Positions 19,632-29,271 of a stretch of 64,000 bases of DNA are shown here, piece by piece. Numbering within the stretch: position 1 is the stretch's first letter; each line of letters starts with the position of its first letter. Below the pieces are notes generated by a model, which was given only the letters and a program-made list of their open reading frames with translations, searched no databases and was not told the origin of the DNA. Source of the DNA: Candidatus Egerieimonas intestinavium (GTDB lineage Bacteria; Bacillota; Clostridia; Lachnospirales; Lachnospiraceae); assembly GCA_018711815.1 (NCBI GenBank), contig DVHU01000008.1, positions 1-64,000 on the forward strand, written 5' to 3'. Made by a program: the position numbers and the translations under genes.

Positions 19632-22049
19632 TTACTGGCGCAGCTCAATGCCCATGCTCTCCAGACCGTTGAGGATCTTCTTCATGGCCGCGGATACCTC
19701 GGCCTCTTCCAGGGTCTTTTCCAGGGAGCGGAATACGATGGAGTAGGCCATGGATTTATAGCCCTTCTGGATCTGACTGCCCTCATAAATGTCGAACAGC
19801 TTGTAGCTCTCCAGAATCTTTCCTCCCCGCTGGGCGATCATATGCTCAATATCTCCCGCCAGAATCTCCTTGGGCACCACCATACTGATGTCCCGGTTTA
19901 CTGCCGGATACTTGGCGATACCGGTATACTTGCGGTCAAAGGTGGCAAATTCCACCACCTGGGGAATGTCAAGGACAGCCACATAGGCCTTAGTGCCGAT
20001 TCCGTAGGAAGCCGCTACCGTGGGATGAACCTCTCCCAGATATCCCACAGCCTTTCCCTCGTAACGAATTTCCGCCTGACGGCCCGGGTGAAGGAAAGGC
20101 TTTTTCTCCTTGGGATCGTACTCGGGACGCTTGTGCATACCCACCTTGTCAAAGAAATCCTCTACCACGCCCTTCATATCGTAGAAGTCGCCGTCGTCGT
20201 ACATGCCCAGGGTGAACATCATCTTCTCCTCCGGCAGCTCGGTCAGGGGCAGGCTCTTGGGCAGGTAGATATTTCCCAGCTCATAGAGGCGCACGCTCTT
20301 GTTCCGCCGGTTAAAGTTGGTAGCCAGGGAGGAGAGCATACCGTTCAGGGAAATGGTTCTCATGATGGAGAAATCCTCTCCCAGGGGGTTAGAGATAGTC
20401 ACCGCCTGGCGCAGGGGGCTGTCCGCAGGCAGCAGCAGCTTGTCAAATACCTTGGGGCTCTCGAAGGAGTAGCACATGCCCTGGGAAAATCCGCAGAACT
20501 CTGCCACGTCCCTGGCAACCTCCTCCACTCTCAGCTTAAAGGGCAGCTTTCCAGTGGTGGCCTCACCCTTGGGAAGGGTGGTGGGAATATTGTCGTAGCC
20601 GTAGAAGCGGGCAACCTCCTCCGCCAGATCCGCCGTGCGGAAAATGTCGTGGCGGAAGGTGGGAGCCACAATCTCATTGGCGGCGTCGTCGTAAATCAGC
20701 TCCACCCGCTGGAGATAGCCCAGCATCTCCTCCTTGGTCAGATCAGTACCCAGAAGATCGTTGATCTTCTCCGGCTCAAATTTTACCCGCACCGGCTCTT
20801 TTTTCTTGCTGTAGACGTCCACTATTCCGCCCACAACCTCTCCGGCGCCCAGCTCCTCCATCAGCTGGCAGGCCCGGTCAATGGCCGCCTGGGCGTTGTT
20901 GGGATCCAGTCCCTTCTCAAATTTTCCGGAGGCGTCGGTTCTGTGGCCCAGACGCTTGGAGGAGAGGCGGATGTTGGTTCCGTCGAAGCAGGCCGCCTCG
21001 AAGAGCACCGTCTTTACCTCATCGGTGATCATGGAGTTTTCTCCTCCCATGATTCCGGCAATACCCACCGGCTTCTCCGCGTCGCAGATCATCAGCACCT
21101 GATCGTCCAGATTTCTCTCCTGGCCGTCCAGGGTCACGAACTTCTCCCCGTTCTCGGCGCGGCGCACGATAATCTTGTGACCGGCGATGGTATCCAGGTC
21201 ATAGGCATGCATGGGCTGGCCGTACTCCTCCATCACGTAGTTGGTGATATCCACCAGGTTGTTGATGGGACGGATGCCGTTGGCCGCCAGGCAGCGCTGC
21301 ATCCACTTGGGGGAGGGCCCGATTTTTACATTTTTTACCACCCGGGCAGTATAGCGGGGACACAGCTCCGGCTCCTGAACCTCCACCTGGATGTAGTCGG
21401 AAGCTTTCTCATCATTTCCCGTAACTGTCACCTGGGGCGGGCAGAATTTCTTGTTGAAGGTGGCTGCCGCCTCCCGGGCGATTCCGATGACACTGTAGCA
21501 GTCCACCCGGTTGGAGGTCACCTCGTACTCAAAGACCACATCGTCCAGACCCAGGGCGTGAATGGCGCTCTCGCCCACCACCGCATCCTCCGGGAAAATG
21601 TAAATGCCGTACTCCGGGGCCTCCGGATACATGTTCCGGTCGCTTCCCAGCTCCTCGATGGAGCACATCATACCGCAGGACTCAACGCCCCTTAACTTTC
21701 CCTTCTTGATCTGAATTCCGCCGGGAGTCTTCTTCCCGTCGTGGCCTCCGGCCACCCGGCCGCCGTCCAGCACCACCGGGATCTTGTCTCCCTCCTTGAC
21801 ATTGGGAGCTCCGGTGACAATCTGTACCACCTGGTCGCCCACATTAACCTGGCAGACAATCAGCTTGTCCGCGTCGGGATGGGGCTCGATCTTCTCAATC
21901 TGGCCGATGACGATCTTATCCAGATCGGCGTCCAGCCGCTCAAAGCCCTCCACCTTAGTTCCGGACAGCGTCATGGCGTCCGTGTATTCCTGCGCCGTCA
22001 CATCCAGATCCGGCACATATCTCTTAATCCATGATAATGATGTATTCAT
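19632..22049 (-). CDS. pheT: Phenylalanine-tRNA ligase beta subunit
   Basis: MNTSLSWIKRYVPDLDV...; tRNA-binding domain GQIEKIEPHPDADKLIVCQVNVG; C-terminal anticodon-binding fold. Confidence 0.97.
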   Translation of the reverse strand: MNTSLSWIKRYVPDLDVTAQEYTDAMTLSGTKVEGFERLDADLDKIVIGQIEKIEPHPDADKLIVCQVNVGDQVVQIVTGAPNVKEGDKIPVVLDGGRVAGGHDGKKTPGGIQIKKGKLRGVESCGMMCSIEELGSDRNMYPEAPEYGIYIFPEDAVVGESAIHALGLDDVVFEYEVTSNRVDCYSVIGIAREAAATFNKKFCPPQVTVTGNDEKASDYIQVEVQEPELCPRYTARVVKNVKIGPSPKWMQRCLAANGIRPINNLVDITNYVMEEYGQPMHAYDLDTIAGHKIIVRRAENGEKFVTLDGQERNLDDQVLMICDAEKPVGIAGIMGGENSMITDEVKTVLFEAACFDGTNIRLSSKRLGHRTDASGKFEKGLDPNNAQAAIDRACQLMEELGAGEVVGGIVDVYSKKKEPVRVKFEPEKINDLLGTDLTKEEMLGYLQRVELIYDDAANEIVAPTFRHDIFRTADLAEEVARFYGYDNIPTTLPKGEATTGKLPFKLRVEEVARDVAEFCGFSQGMCYSFESPKVFDKLLLPADSPLRQAVTISNPLGEDFSIMRTISLNGMLSSLATNFNRRNKSVRLYELGNIYLPKSLPLTELPEEKMMFTLGMYDDGDFYDMKGVVEDFFDKVGMHKRPEYDPKEKKPFLHPGRQAEIRYEGKAVGYLGEVHPTVAASYGIGTKAYVAVLDIPQVVEFATFDRKYTGIAKYPAVNRDISMVVPKEILAGDIEHMIAQRGGKILESYKLFDIYEGSQIQKGYKSMAYSIVFRSLEKTLEEAEVSAAMKKILNGLESMGIELRQ

Positions 22050-22078
22050 CCTCTTCTCCTCTTTCCATCTCGTTCAAA

Positions 22079-22178
22079 TTGACCGCTCCATAAGGTATCT
22101 GCTTGACCAGTTTCATTTTTCCTTGCGGTATCTGCTTGACCGCTTACTTTACCCTTGCGGTATCTGCTTGACCGCTTC
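22079..22178. repeat. Imperfect tandem repeat, period about 32-33 bp
   Basis: GGTATCTGCTTGACC recurs at 22094, 22127 and 22159; longer shared unit CCTTGCGGTATCTGCTTGACCGCTT in the last two copies. Confidence 0.8.
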
Positions 22179-22194
22179 GCTTGTCAAGCAGCCC

Positions 22195-22266
22195 GGGCTG
22201 CCTCCCTTGCTGCGCAAGGCGGAAGCGCCTCCGCGCTTCCTCGGCTGCTTCGCAGCCGGGCAGCCC
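22195..22266. repeat. Four-way-junction (cloverleaf-like) GC-rich palindrome between pheS and pheT
   Basis: Outer stem GGGCTGCC/GGCAGCCC; internal hairpins CCTTGC-tgc-GCAAGG, GGAAGCGC-ctcc-GCGCTTCC, CGGCTGC-ttc-GCAGCCG. Confidence 0.75.
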
Positions 22267-23300
22267 TAGAACTGTTTCAAGAATCTGTAGTCGTTTTCGT
22301 AGAGCAGCCGCATGTCGTCGATCTCATACTTCAGCAGGGCGATTCGCTCCAGGCCCACGCCGAAGGCGAATCCGGTATACTCCTCGGGGTCGATGCCGCA
22401 CATCTCCAGCACGTGGGGATGCACCATACCGCAGCCCAGGATCTCAATCCAACCGGAGCCCTTGCAGAACCGGCATCCCTTGCCGCCGCACTTGAAGCAG
22501 CTCACATCCACCTCCGCGGAGGGCTCGGTGAAGGGGAAGTGGTGGGGACGGAATTTAGTCTTGGTCTCCGGCCCGAACAGCTCTCTGGCAAACTCCTCCA
22601 GAGTTCCCTTCAAATCCGCAAAGGTAATGTGCTTGTCAATAACCAGCCCCTCAATCTGATGGAAGGAGGGAGAATGGGTGGCGTCCACCTCGTCGGAGCG
22701 GAATACCCGCCCGGGGGCGATCATACGAATGGGCAGCTTGCCCTTTTCCATGGTTCTGGCCTGCACCGGGGAGGTCTGGGAACGCAGACAAATCTTATCG
22801 TCAATGAAGAAGGTGTCCTGCTCGTCCCTGGCCGGATGCCCCTCGGGAATATTCAGCTTAGTGAAGTTATAGTCCTGATATTCCACCTCAGGGCCCTCCA
22901 CTACCTCATAACCCATACCGATGAAGATGCGCTCCACCTCCTCCAGGGCGATGGTGTTGGGATGACGGTGTCCCACATCCGCCTTCTTGGCGGGAAGGGT
23001 CACGTCGATAACCTCCTCGGCCAGCTTTTTCTCCAGCAGGAGCTTCTCCATCCGGGACTTACTCTCCTCCATGAGTCCCTCCAGCTTTTCCCTGGCCTCA
23101 TTGACCAGCTGGCCCACCTTGGGCCTGTCCTCGGGAGCCACATCCTTCATTCCCTTTAACACCGCCGTCAGCTGCCCCTTCTTGCCCAGGAAATTTACCC
23201 GGACCTCATTGAGCTTCTCCAGCGCATCCGCTGCCTGAATCTTCTCTGTGGCCTCATTTAAAATGGCCTGCAGCTTTTCCCTGATGTTCACTTCACTCAT
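22266..23300 (-). CDS. pheS: Phenylalanine-tRNA ligase alpha subunit
   Basis: HPNTIALEEVERIFIGMGYEVVEGPEVE, FRSDEVDATHSPSFHQIEGLV, GVGLERIALLKY. Confidence 0.97.
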   Translation of the reverse strand: MSEVNIREKLQAILNEATEKIQAADALEKLNEVRVNFLGKKGQLTAVLKGMKDVAPEDRPKVGQLVNEAREKLEGLMEESKSRMEKLLLEKKLAEEVIDVTLPAKKADVGHRHPNTIALEEVERIFIGMGYEVVEGPEVEYQDYNFTKLNIPEGHPARDEQDTFFIDDKICLRSQTSPVQARTMEKGKLPIRMIAPGRVFRSDEVDATHSPSFHQIEGLVIDKHITFADLKGTLEEFARELFGPETKTKFRPHHFPFTEPSAEVDVSCFKCGGKGCRFCKGSGWIEILGCGMVHPHVLEMCGIDPEEYTGFAFGVGLERIALLKYEIDDMRLLYENDYRFLKQF

Positions 23301-23394
23301 TGCAATTCTCCTTTATTCTTTTACTAAAATCTCAGTACTGCCTGACAGCTCTGGCGGAGCTTCTTGCCGCACAGGAATATTTTCCTATGAAACA

Positions 23395-23640
23395 AAAAAA
23401 TCCGCCCCTCTGTCCGAGGGACGGAATAAAATTTCCGCGGTACCACCCTGATTCCCGGGCCATAAAACCCGAGCTCTCAACTTCTGTTTAACGCACAGCC
23501 ACGTCATCCCCTACTGTACCTTTCAGGGATGCAGCTCCGGTGTGAACCTCAGAAACACAAGGAGCTTAAAGAGGCTTTCAGCCGGTGACCTCTTCTCTCT
23601 GCAAGACATATGCTTCCTACCTGCACCATCACAGCTTTTT
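23395..23640 (-). promoter_or_regulatory. T-box riboswitch leader upstream of pheS
   Basis: Minus strand GGGTGGTACCGCGG (23448-23435) followed by terminator TCCGTCCCTCGGACAGAGGGGCGGATTTTTTT. Confidence 0.9.
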
Positions 23641-23687
23641 ATCTTCTAACTATTCTAAGCAAGTTTGCCTGCAAAGTCAAGCACAAT

Positions 23688-24581
23688 TTAATCATTTTCC
23701 CGGACTTTGTCCAGCAGCTCCCGGTATTCGCTCTGGAGCTTCTCCACCGCCGTCTGCTGCAGACGCCGGAATTTGTCCTCGAAATAGGCGTTGATCTCCG
23801 CGCCGATCAGCACAATATACATACAGAAATACATCCACAGCATCACCAGAATCAAGGTAGTCAGGCTCCCGTACATATTGGACATTCCGTCAAAGTAATC
23901 CAGATACAGGGAGAAACCCAGGGAAAACAAAGACCATGCCACCGCGCTGATGATCGCTCCCGGCACCTGGCTTTTAAAGGAGGCCTTTCTGTTGGGCACT
24001 ACCTTGTAGAGCATCAGGAACACCAGCGCCAGCACCAGCAGGGTAATCCCTGTACGCATGCCGATGATAAAGGCCGTAAGTCTGGCGATCATCGGCACAT
24101 ACTCCTCCAGCTTTCTCTGGATACTGTTTCCGAAGACCAGCAGCACCAGCGTGGAAGTCAGGGAAAGCAGGAATAAAAGGGTATAAAAGGCCGACCGGAT
24201 CCTGTTAAAAAGGTAGAACCTGGTCTCCTGCACATGGTAAATGCTGTTCAGCCCGTTGGACAGGGCCTGAACGCCCTTTCCCGCGGACCACAGGGTAAAA
24301 ATAGCGGAGATAGGCACCACGGCCGCCGACTTGGTATACACCTCCCGGACAATGCCGGAAATCAGCTCCCGAAACCCGCCGCTCTCCGGGACCACCTGAA
24401 AAATTCCCTGGAGCACCATTTCCTCAGTGATGGGCGTATAACGGATCAGCGTCATCAGAAGAAGCAGAAAAGGGATAAAGGACAGCAGGATAAAATATGC
24501 TCCCTGGGCCGCATAAGCCCCCACATGATCCAGCTGTATCCTTCTCAGGAAGCCGTCAATGCTTTTAAGAATCTTTTTCAT
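23688..24581 (-). CDS. YihY/virulence factor BrkB family membrane protein
   Basis: AAQGAYFILLSFIPFLLLLMTLI, WSAGKGVQALSNGLNSIY, multiple TM segments. Confidence 0.88.
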   Translation of the reverse strand: MKKILKSIDGFLRRIQLDHVGAYAAQGAYFILLSFIPFLLLLMTLIRYTPITEEMVLQGIFQVVPESGGFRELISGIVREVYTKSAAVVPISAIFTLWSAGKGVQALSNGLNSIYHVQETRFYLFNRIRSAFYTLLFLLSLTSTLVLLVFGNSIQRKLEEYVPMIARLTAFIIGMRTGITLLVLALVFLMLYKVVPNRKASFKSQVPGAIISAVAWSLFSLGFSLYLDYFDGMSNMYGSLTTLILVMLWMYFCMYIVLIGAEINAYFEDKFRRLQQTAVEKLQSEYRELLDKVREND

Positions 24582-24651
24582 AATTTCAAAATCTTCCTCT
24601 CATGTCCACACTATACCATGGATTCCCTCCCCTGACAATAGCCTTGCTCAT

Positions 24652-26112
24652 TCAGCTCCATTGGTCTGTAATCTCGATATTCTGATAAAAAAACCGGAGA
24701 ATTTCCTCCCAGCTTTTGCCCTCCTTCGCCATCTGGTTGGCCCCGTTCTGGCTCATCCCAACCCCGTGGCCGTACCCTCCGCCCTGGATGCTCCAGGAGC
24801 GGATCGCCCCGTCCTCCTCCTGGGGCTGACAGATAAAATAGGCGCTGGGCAGAAGGCTCATTTCCCCGGAAACTTCCTCCCCGTCCCGCTGCACCGGCAA
24901 ATCCCCCGGGGAGAGCCACTCCCGTATGCGGTACTCATTGGTCAGAGTCACACTTTTGGCGGAGCCCAAAAGCGTAAGCTCCTCCACCGCCCCGCCGCTG
25001 CTTCTTTTTTTCACCTGTATGGCCTGCAGGGTTCCCGCCTGAGGGTCCAGGGCAGAGAACCGGCTCTGCAGCAGCTCCGCAGGAAAAGAGATCTCCCACC
25101 GGTACCAGGTCTCCCCGGAGTCGTAGCTGGGGGCCTCAGTCTGAATAAAGGAGGCAAAAGCCTCCTCCGTCTCCAGATTCCTTTCCTCCCCCTCCAGCAG
25201 GTAAGTGCTCTTAAGATAGGGCTCTGTGGTCTCCCCGTTCCACACCTCGTCGGTGCTGGTGTGCCCGCAGGAGGTGGAAAAAAAGTAGGCACTGATCAGC
25301 TGGCCGCCGGAGATCATCACCTTCCCGGCAGTCTCCGCCACCGCCTGGTCTGTCCTTTCCTGGCTGGAAATATTGTTGTACACCTGAAAGGCTACGGTGT
25401 CGTCCACATCCCCGTAATAGGCCTCCATCCTGCCCTCCTCCAGGGCTTTGCAGGCGTAGGTTCTGGCGCAGACGGCCTGGGCCTTTAAAGCCTCCATCTG
25501 GTAGCTGGCCGGCATCTCACTGGGCACCACGTAGCGCAGATACGTCTCAATATCCACCTCGTTGATCAGCAGCAGCCCTTTATCCGTCCTACGGATTTCC
25601 AGGGTTCCCTCGTAGGCCGGATGCCCCTGGGTCCTGTTCAGGGAGAGTACCTGAAGCTTACTTCCCTCCCCGGCGGTGAGCCGCAGGATTCCATTTTCCG
25701 GAAAGGCGCTCTCCCCCGTGAGAGTAACCTCCTCCCCGGCGGCCGCCAGCTGTTCTCCGGTGTCTTCCCGCAGACAGGGGGCGGAGGCGGTCAGCACCGC
25801 CTCCTGATGGTAGTATCCCCCCTGGCTGTCATTTTCCAGCACCACCCGGATTTTCTCTTCCTGGCTGCGCTGGTCTTGCGGGGAGCTTCCCGGAGGCTTG
25901 AGGGCTTTCGTCGCCTGAGCCAGCATCTCTCTGACCCCCGCTCCCTCTTCCCCCTGGGGGCTGGTTCCCCGCGCCTGGCGAAGGAGAGCCTCCTTCATAT
26001 TCAAGAGGCCCTCCGGCAGCTTAAGCTGGCTGCGCACCGTCCAGATAAGTCCCAGAAGGATCAACAGCAGCAGAGCCAGCACCTTCCAACCAAAATAATC
26101 ATGTTTACCCAT
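24652..26112 (-). CDS. SpoIID/LytB domain-containing protein
   Basis: YLRYVVPSEMPASYQMEALKAQAVCARTYA, STSCGHTS, GYGHGVGMSQNGANQMA. Confidence 0.93.
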   Translation of the reverse strand: MGKHDYFGWKVLALLLLILLGLIWTVRSQLKLPEGLLNMKEALLRQARGTSPQGEEGAGVREMLAQATKALKPPGSSPQDQRSQEEKIRVVLENDSQGGYYHQEAVLTASAPCLREDTGEQLAAAGEEVTLTGESAFPENGILRLTAGEGSKLQVLSLNRTQGHPAYEGTLEIRRTDKGLLLINEVDIETYLRYVVPSEMPASYQMEALKAQAVCARTYACKALEEGRMEAYYGDVDDTVAFQVYNNISSQERTDQAVAETAGKVMISGGQLISAYFFSTSCGHTSTDEVWNGETTEPYLKSTYLLEGEERNLETEEAFASFIQTEAPSYDSGETWYRWEISFPAELLQSRFSALDPQAGTLQAIQVKKRSSGGAVEELTLLGSAKSVTLTNEYRIREWLSPGDLPVQRDGEEVSGEMSLLPSAYFICQPQEEDGAIRSWSIQGGGYGHGVGMSQNGANQMAKEGKSWEEILRFFYQNIEITDQWS

Positions 26113-26173
26113 ACCCCAGTATATGAATATCCGGGATATTTCATACCCTGTCCCGATGATACAGGTCTTCCCT

Positions 26174-27226
26174 TTACCTCACGAAAAACTGGTAGGCGGT
26201 CTTGCTCCGGTAGGTTTCCCCGGCCTTCAGCACCGGCGAGGGGAAAGCGGGCACATTTACTGCGTTGGGATAATACTGGGACTCAAAACAGTAGCCGCTT
26301 CTGGCCGGATAAAAAGCTCCGCCCTTGCCGGTCTCGTTCTCGATGAAGTTGCCCGCGTAAAACTGCACGCCCGGACAGTCCGTGTAGGCCTTCATATAAA
26401 TTCCGCTCTCCCGGCACCAGGCCTCCGCCATGGGGCCGTAGGTTCCCAGGGGCTTGTCCAGCACGTAATTGTGGTCGTATCCGCCGGTGGCCTTAAGCTG
26501 AGAGAAATCCGCCTCAATGTCCCGGCCGATCTCCTTCTCCTCCCGGAAATCCATGGGCGTTCCCTCCACGGAAGCGATCTCCCCTGTGGGGATGGAAGCG
26601 TTGTCCACCGGAGTATAGCTGCCGGCAAAAATCTTTACCAGCTGGTTTAAGGCCGCCCCGCTCTCATGGCCCGCCAGATTAAAATAGCTGTGATTGGTCA
26701 AATTCGCCACCGTGTCCTGGTCGCAGGAACCCTGGTAGGCAATCTCCACCTGGTTGTCCTCCGTCAGGGTGTAGGTGACAGAGATCTGGAAATTTCCCGG
26801 AAAACCGTTCTCCCCGTCGGGGCTTACCCGGGAGAATTTCACGGAATTTCCCTGCTGCTCTCCCTTCCACAGCTTCTTCTCAAAGCCCTCCGGGCCGCTG
26901 TGCAGGTTATTCTCCCCCTCGTTGGGCGTAAGCTTCACCTGCCTGTCTCCCAGCTGGAAGCAGGCCCCCTGAATGCGGTTTCCGCTTCTGCCTATGGTGC
27001 TGCCGAAGAAGCAGCCGTTTACCATATAGTCCTCCAGACGATCATAGCCCAGCACCACGTCCCTCAGCTGCCCCTCCCGGTCAAAAACCTCCAGGGAGGT
27101 TAAAATGGCGCCGTACTCAATCACCCGCATCTTCATTCCCTTTGTGTTTTCCAGATCAAAAGCGTAAACCTCTCTGCCGTCCGGCAGAACCCCAAACAGT
27201 ACTTTTCCCATTTCTCTATCCTCCAT
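26174..27226 (-). CDS. galM: Aldose 1-epimerase (galactose mutarotase)
   Basis: IEYGAILTSLEVFDREGQLRDVVLGYD, NLTNHSYFNLAGH, PGVQFYAGNF. Confidence 0.93.
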   Translation of the reverse strand: MEDREMGKVLFGVLPDGREVYAFDLENTKGMKMRVIEYGAILTSLEVFDREGQLRDVVLGYDRLEDYMVNGCFFGSTIGRSGNRIQGACFQLGDRQVKLTPNEGENNLHSGPEGFEKKLWKGEQQGNSVKFSRVSPDGENGFPGNFQISVTYTLTEDNQVEIAYQGSCDQDTVANLTNHSYFNLAGHESGAALNQLVKIFAGSYTPVDNASIPTGEIASVEGTPMDFREEKEIGRDIEADFSQLKATGGYDHNYVLDKPLGTYGPMAEAWCRESGIYMKAYTDCPGVQFYAGNFIENETGKGGAFYPARSGYCFESQYYPNAVNVPAFPSPVLKAGETYRSKTAYQFFVR

Positions 27227-27239
27227 TAATCTCTTATCG

Positions 27240-27440
27240 GCAAAAGAGGAGGAGCTAAAAGCTCCTCCTCCTGTAATCCCCGAAATGCCGTTTCCTGCTT
27301 TTTGACTCCTAACGGAGCCAAGTGGGTAACCGCAGCCGTACCGCTGTCTTCCGCTGCAATATGGCGGCCTGACATTAGCGCGGCGATGTAGGAATCCCTG
27401 TAAATAAATGTAGGTTCAAAAATGCAGGAGTGTCGCACAT
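27240..27440 (-). ncRNA. Structured ncRNA candidate, 6S (SsrS)-like
   Basis: Intergenic, non-coding in appearance. TCCTGCATTTTTGA at the 5' end pairs with TCAAAAAGCAGGA near the 3' end, giving a long closing stem; internal GAACCTACATTT and GCGGTTACCCACTTGG look conserved; 3' terminator GAGGAGCTTTTAGCTCCTCCTCTTTT. Family assignment is from memory and not searched. Confidence 0.5.
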
Positions 27441-27615
27441 CCCAGGTGAATTACCTTAAATAGATTATACTCTAGTCTATGTCAGATTTCAAGAAAAATT
27501 CTCAGTTATGTCAATCTCCAGAAACTTCCTTTTACCATTTTTTCAAGAGAAAAAACTGCCGCCGCAGTCCTGACAGTTTTTCTGTCCTTTGTCTGCGGCG
27601 ACAGCCTCCATTTTC

Positions 27616-29112
27616 TTATTTCTGAGATACTTTTAAGATCTTCTCCACGATGGCGGGCATCTCCTCCACGTCCACCACGGTATTGTGCAGCACCGGCGCT
27701 GTGCGGATCTCCTGGATGGCCTTGGGCACCGGCACGTTGGCGATTCTGGAGAGCTCCTCCACCTGGGCGAAATCTTCCATATCCGCGTATTTTCCGTCAA
27801 TGGCGGAGAGCACGCTGCGGATAAACTTGAAGGGGCTGGCGGTGGAAGCGATCAGCGTCTTAGTGGAATCCTTAGTCTCCTCCAGGTACTTGCCGTACAC
27901 CCGGGCGGCCACAGCCGTGTGGGTGTCGATCACGTACCCCGTATCCTCGTACAGCTGGCGGATCTGCTCCGCAGTCTCCTCCTCGCTGGCATAATTTCCG
28001 TAGAAATCCTCCAGCTTTTCGCGCATCTTTGCAGAGATGGCGTACGTTCCTGTGGTTCCCAGCTCCTCCATCAGCTGCCGGTTGGCCTGATCGTCTTCCC
28101 CGGCCAGGCGATAAATCAGCCGCTCCAGATTGCTGGAAATCAGAATGTCCATGGAGGGGGAGGAAGTCAGCACAAACTTCCGGTTTCTATCGTAGGTGCC
28201 CGTGCGGAAGAAATCAAAGAGCACCTTATTCTCGTTGGACGCACAGATCAGCTTGGCGATGGGCAGACCCATCTGCTTGGCGTAGTAGGCCGCCAGGATG
28301 TTTCCGAAATTGCCCGTGGGCACATCCACGTTGATCTGGTCTCCCGGGGCAACCTCCCCGTTCTTTAAGAGCCTGCTGTAAGCGTACACATAGTAAACCA
28401 CCTGGGGAATCAGCCGCCCGATATTGATGGAGTTGGCGGAGGAGAACTGATAGCCCGCGGCGGCCAGCCGCTCACCCATGGCTTTGTCGTTGAAAATCTT
28501 CTTAACCCCCGTCTGGGCGTCGTCGAAATTGCCCCGGATAGCCACCACGTAGGTGTTATCTCCCTTCTGGGTCACCATCTGCTTCTTCTGGATGGGGCTC
28601 ACGCCGTTCTCCGGGTAGAAAACAATGATCTTGGTCCCGGGCACATCCGCAAATCCAGCCAGGGCAGCTTTACCGGTATCCCCGGAGGTGGCCGTCAGAA
28701 TCACGATCTCATGCTCCGCGTGGTTCTTCCTGGCGGAGGTGGTCATCAGGTGGGGCAGGATGGACAGAGCCATATCCTTGAAGGCGATGGTGGCTCCGTG
28801 GAAGAGCTCCAGGTAATAGGCGCCCTCCGCCTTCACCAGAGGCGCTATCTCCTCCGTATCAAACTTCTCGTCATAAGCCCGGTCGATGCAGCTTTTCAGC
28901 TCCTCCTCGGTGAAATCCGTGAAGAAGCGGCTCATCACCTGGTAAGCCACCTGCTGGTAGCTCATCTGGGCCAGTTCCTCCATGGGAACCTCCATAGCCG
29001 GAATGGACTCCGGCACAAACAGGCCTCCGTCCTCAGACAGTCCCTGAAGAATCGCCTGGGAGGCGGTCACCCGCACCTCCCGGTTTCTCGTACTTGTATA
29101 ATATAATTCCAT
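27616..29112 (-). CDS. thrC: Threonine synthase
   Basis: MELYYTSTRNREVRVTASQAILQGLSEDGGLFVPE, HGATIAFKDMALS, TATSGDTGKAAL. Confidence 0.95.
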   Translation of the reverse strand: MELYYTSTRNREVRVTASQAILQGLSEDGGLFVPESIPAMEVPMEELAQMSYQQVAYQVMSRFFTDFTEEELKSCIDRAYDEKFDTEEIAPLVKAEGAYYLELFHGATIAFKDMALSILPHLMTTSARKNHAEHEIVILTATSGDTGKAALAGFADVPGTKIIVFYPENGVSPIQKKQMVTQKGDNTYVVAIRGNFDDAQTGVKKIFNDKAMGERLAAAGYQFSSANSINIGRLIPQVVYYVYAYSRLLKNGEVAPGDQINVDVPTGNFGNILAAYYAKQMGLPIAKLICASNENKVLFDFFRTGTYDRNRKFVLTSSPSMDILISSNLERLIYRLAGEDDQANRQLMEELGTTGTYAISAKMREKLEDFYGNYASEEETAEQIRQLYEDTGYVIDTHTAVAARVYGKYLEETKDSTKTLIASTASPFKFIRSVLSAIDGKYADMEDFAQVEELSRIANVPVPKAIQEIRTAPVLHNTVVDVEEMPAIVEKILKVSQK

Positions 29113-29271
29113 AACAGCTTTCCGCCTTTCTCTGCGCTCAACTTCTGCGATGATAAACACTCTGCGGCTATTATATCACAGGGGTTTTTCCGTGGCAAGC
29201 CGGTTTTCCCCGACCGGCTGCCGATATCTGCCGGCAAGGGTATTTCCCTCTGCCGGCTGCCGGTATTTCTC

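Noticed and set aside
19497-21695. 732-aa plus-strand ORF
   Set aside because: Lies fully antisense to pheT, a confident gene; low-stop antisense frame caused by GC-rich codon usage.
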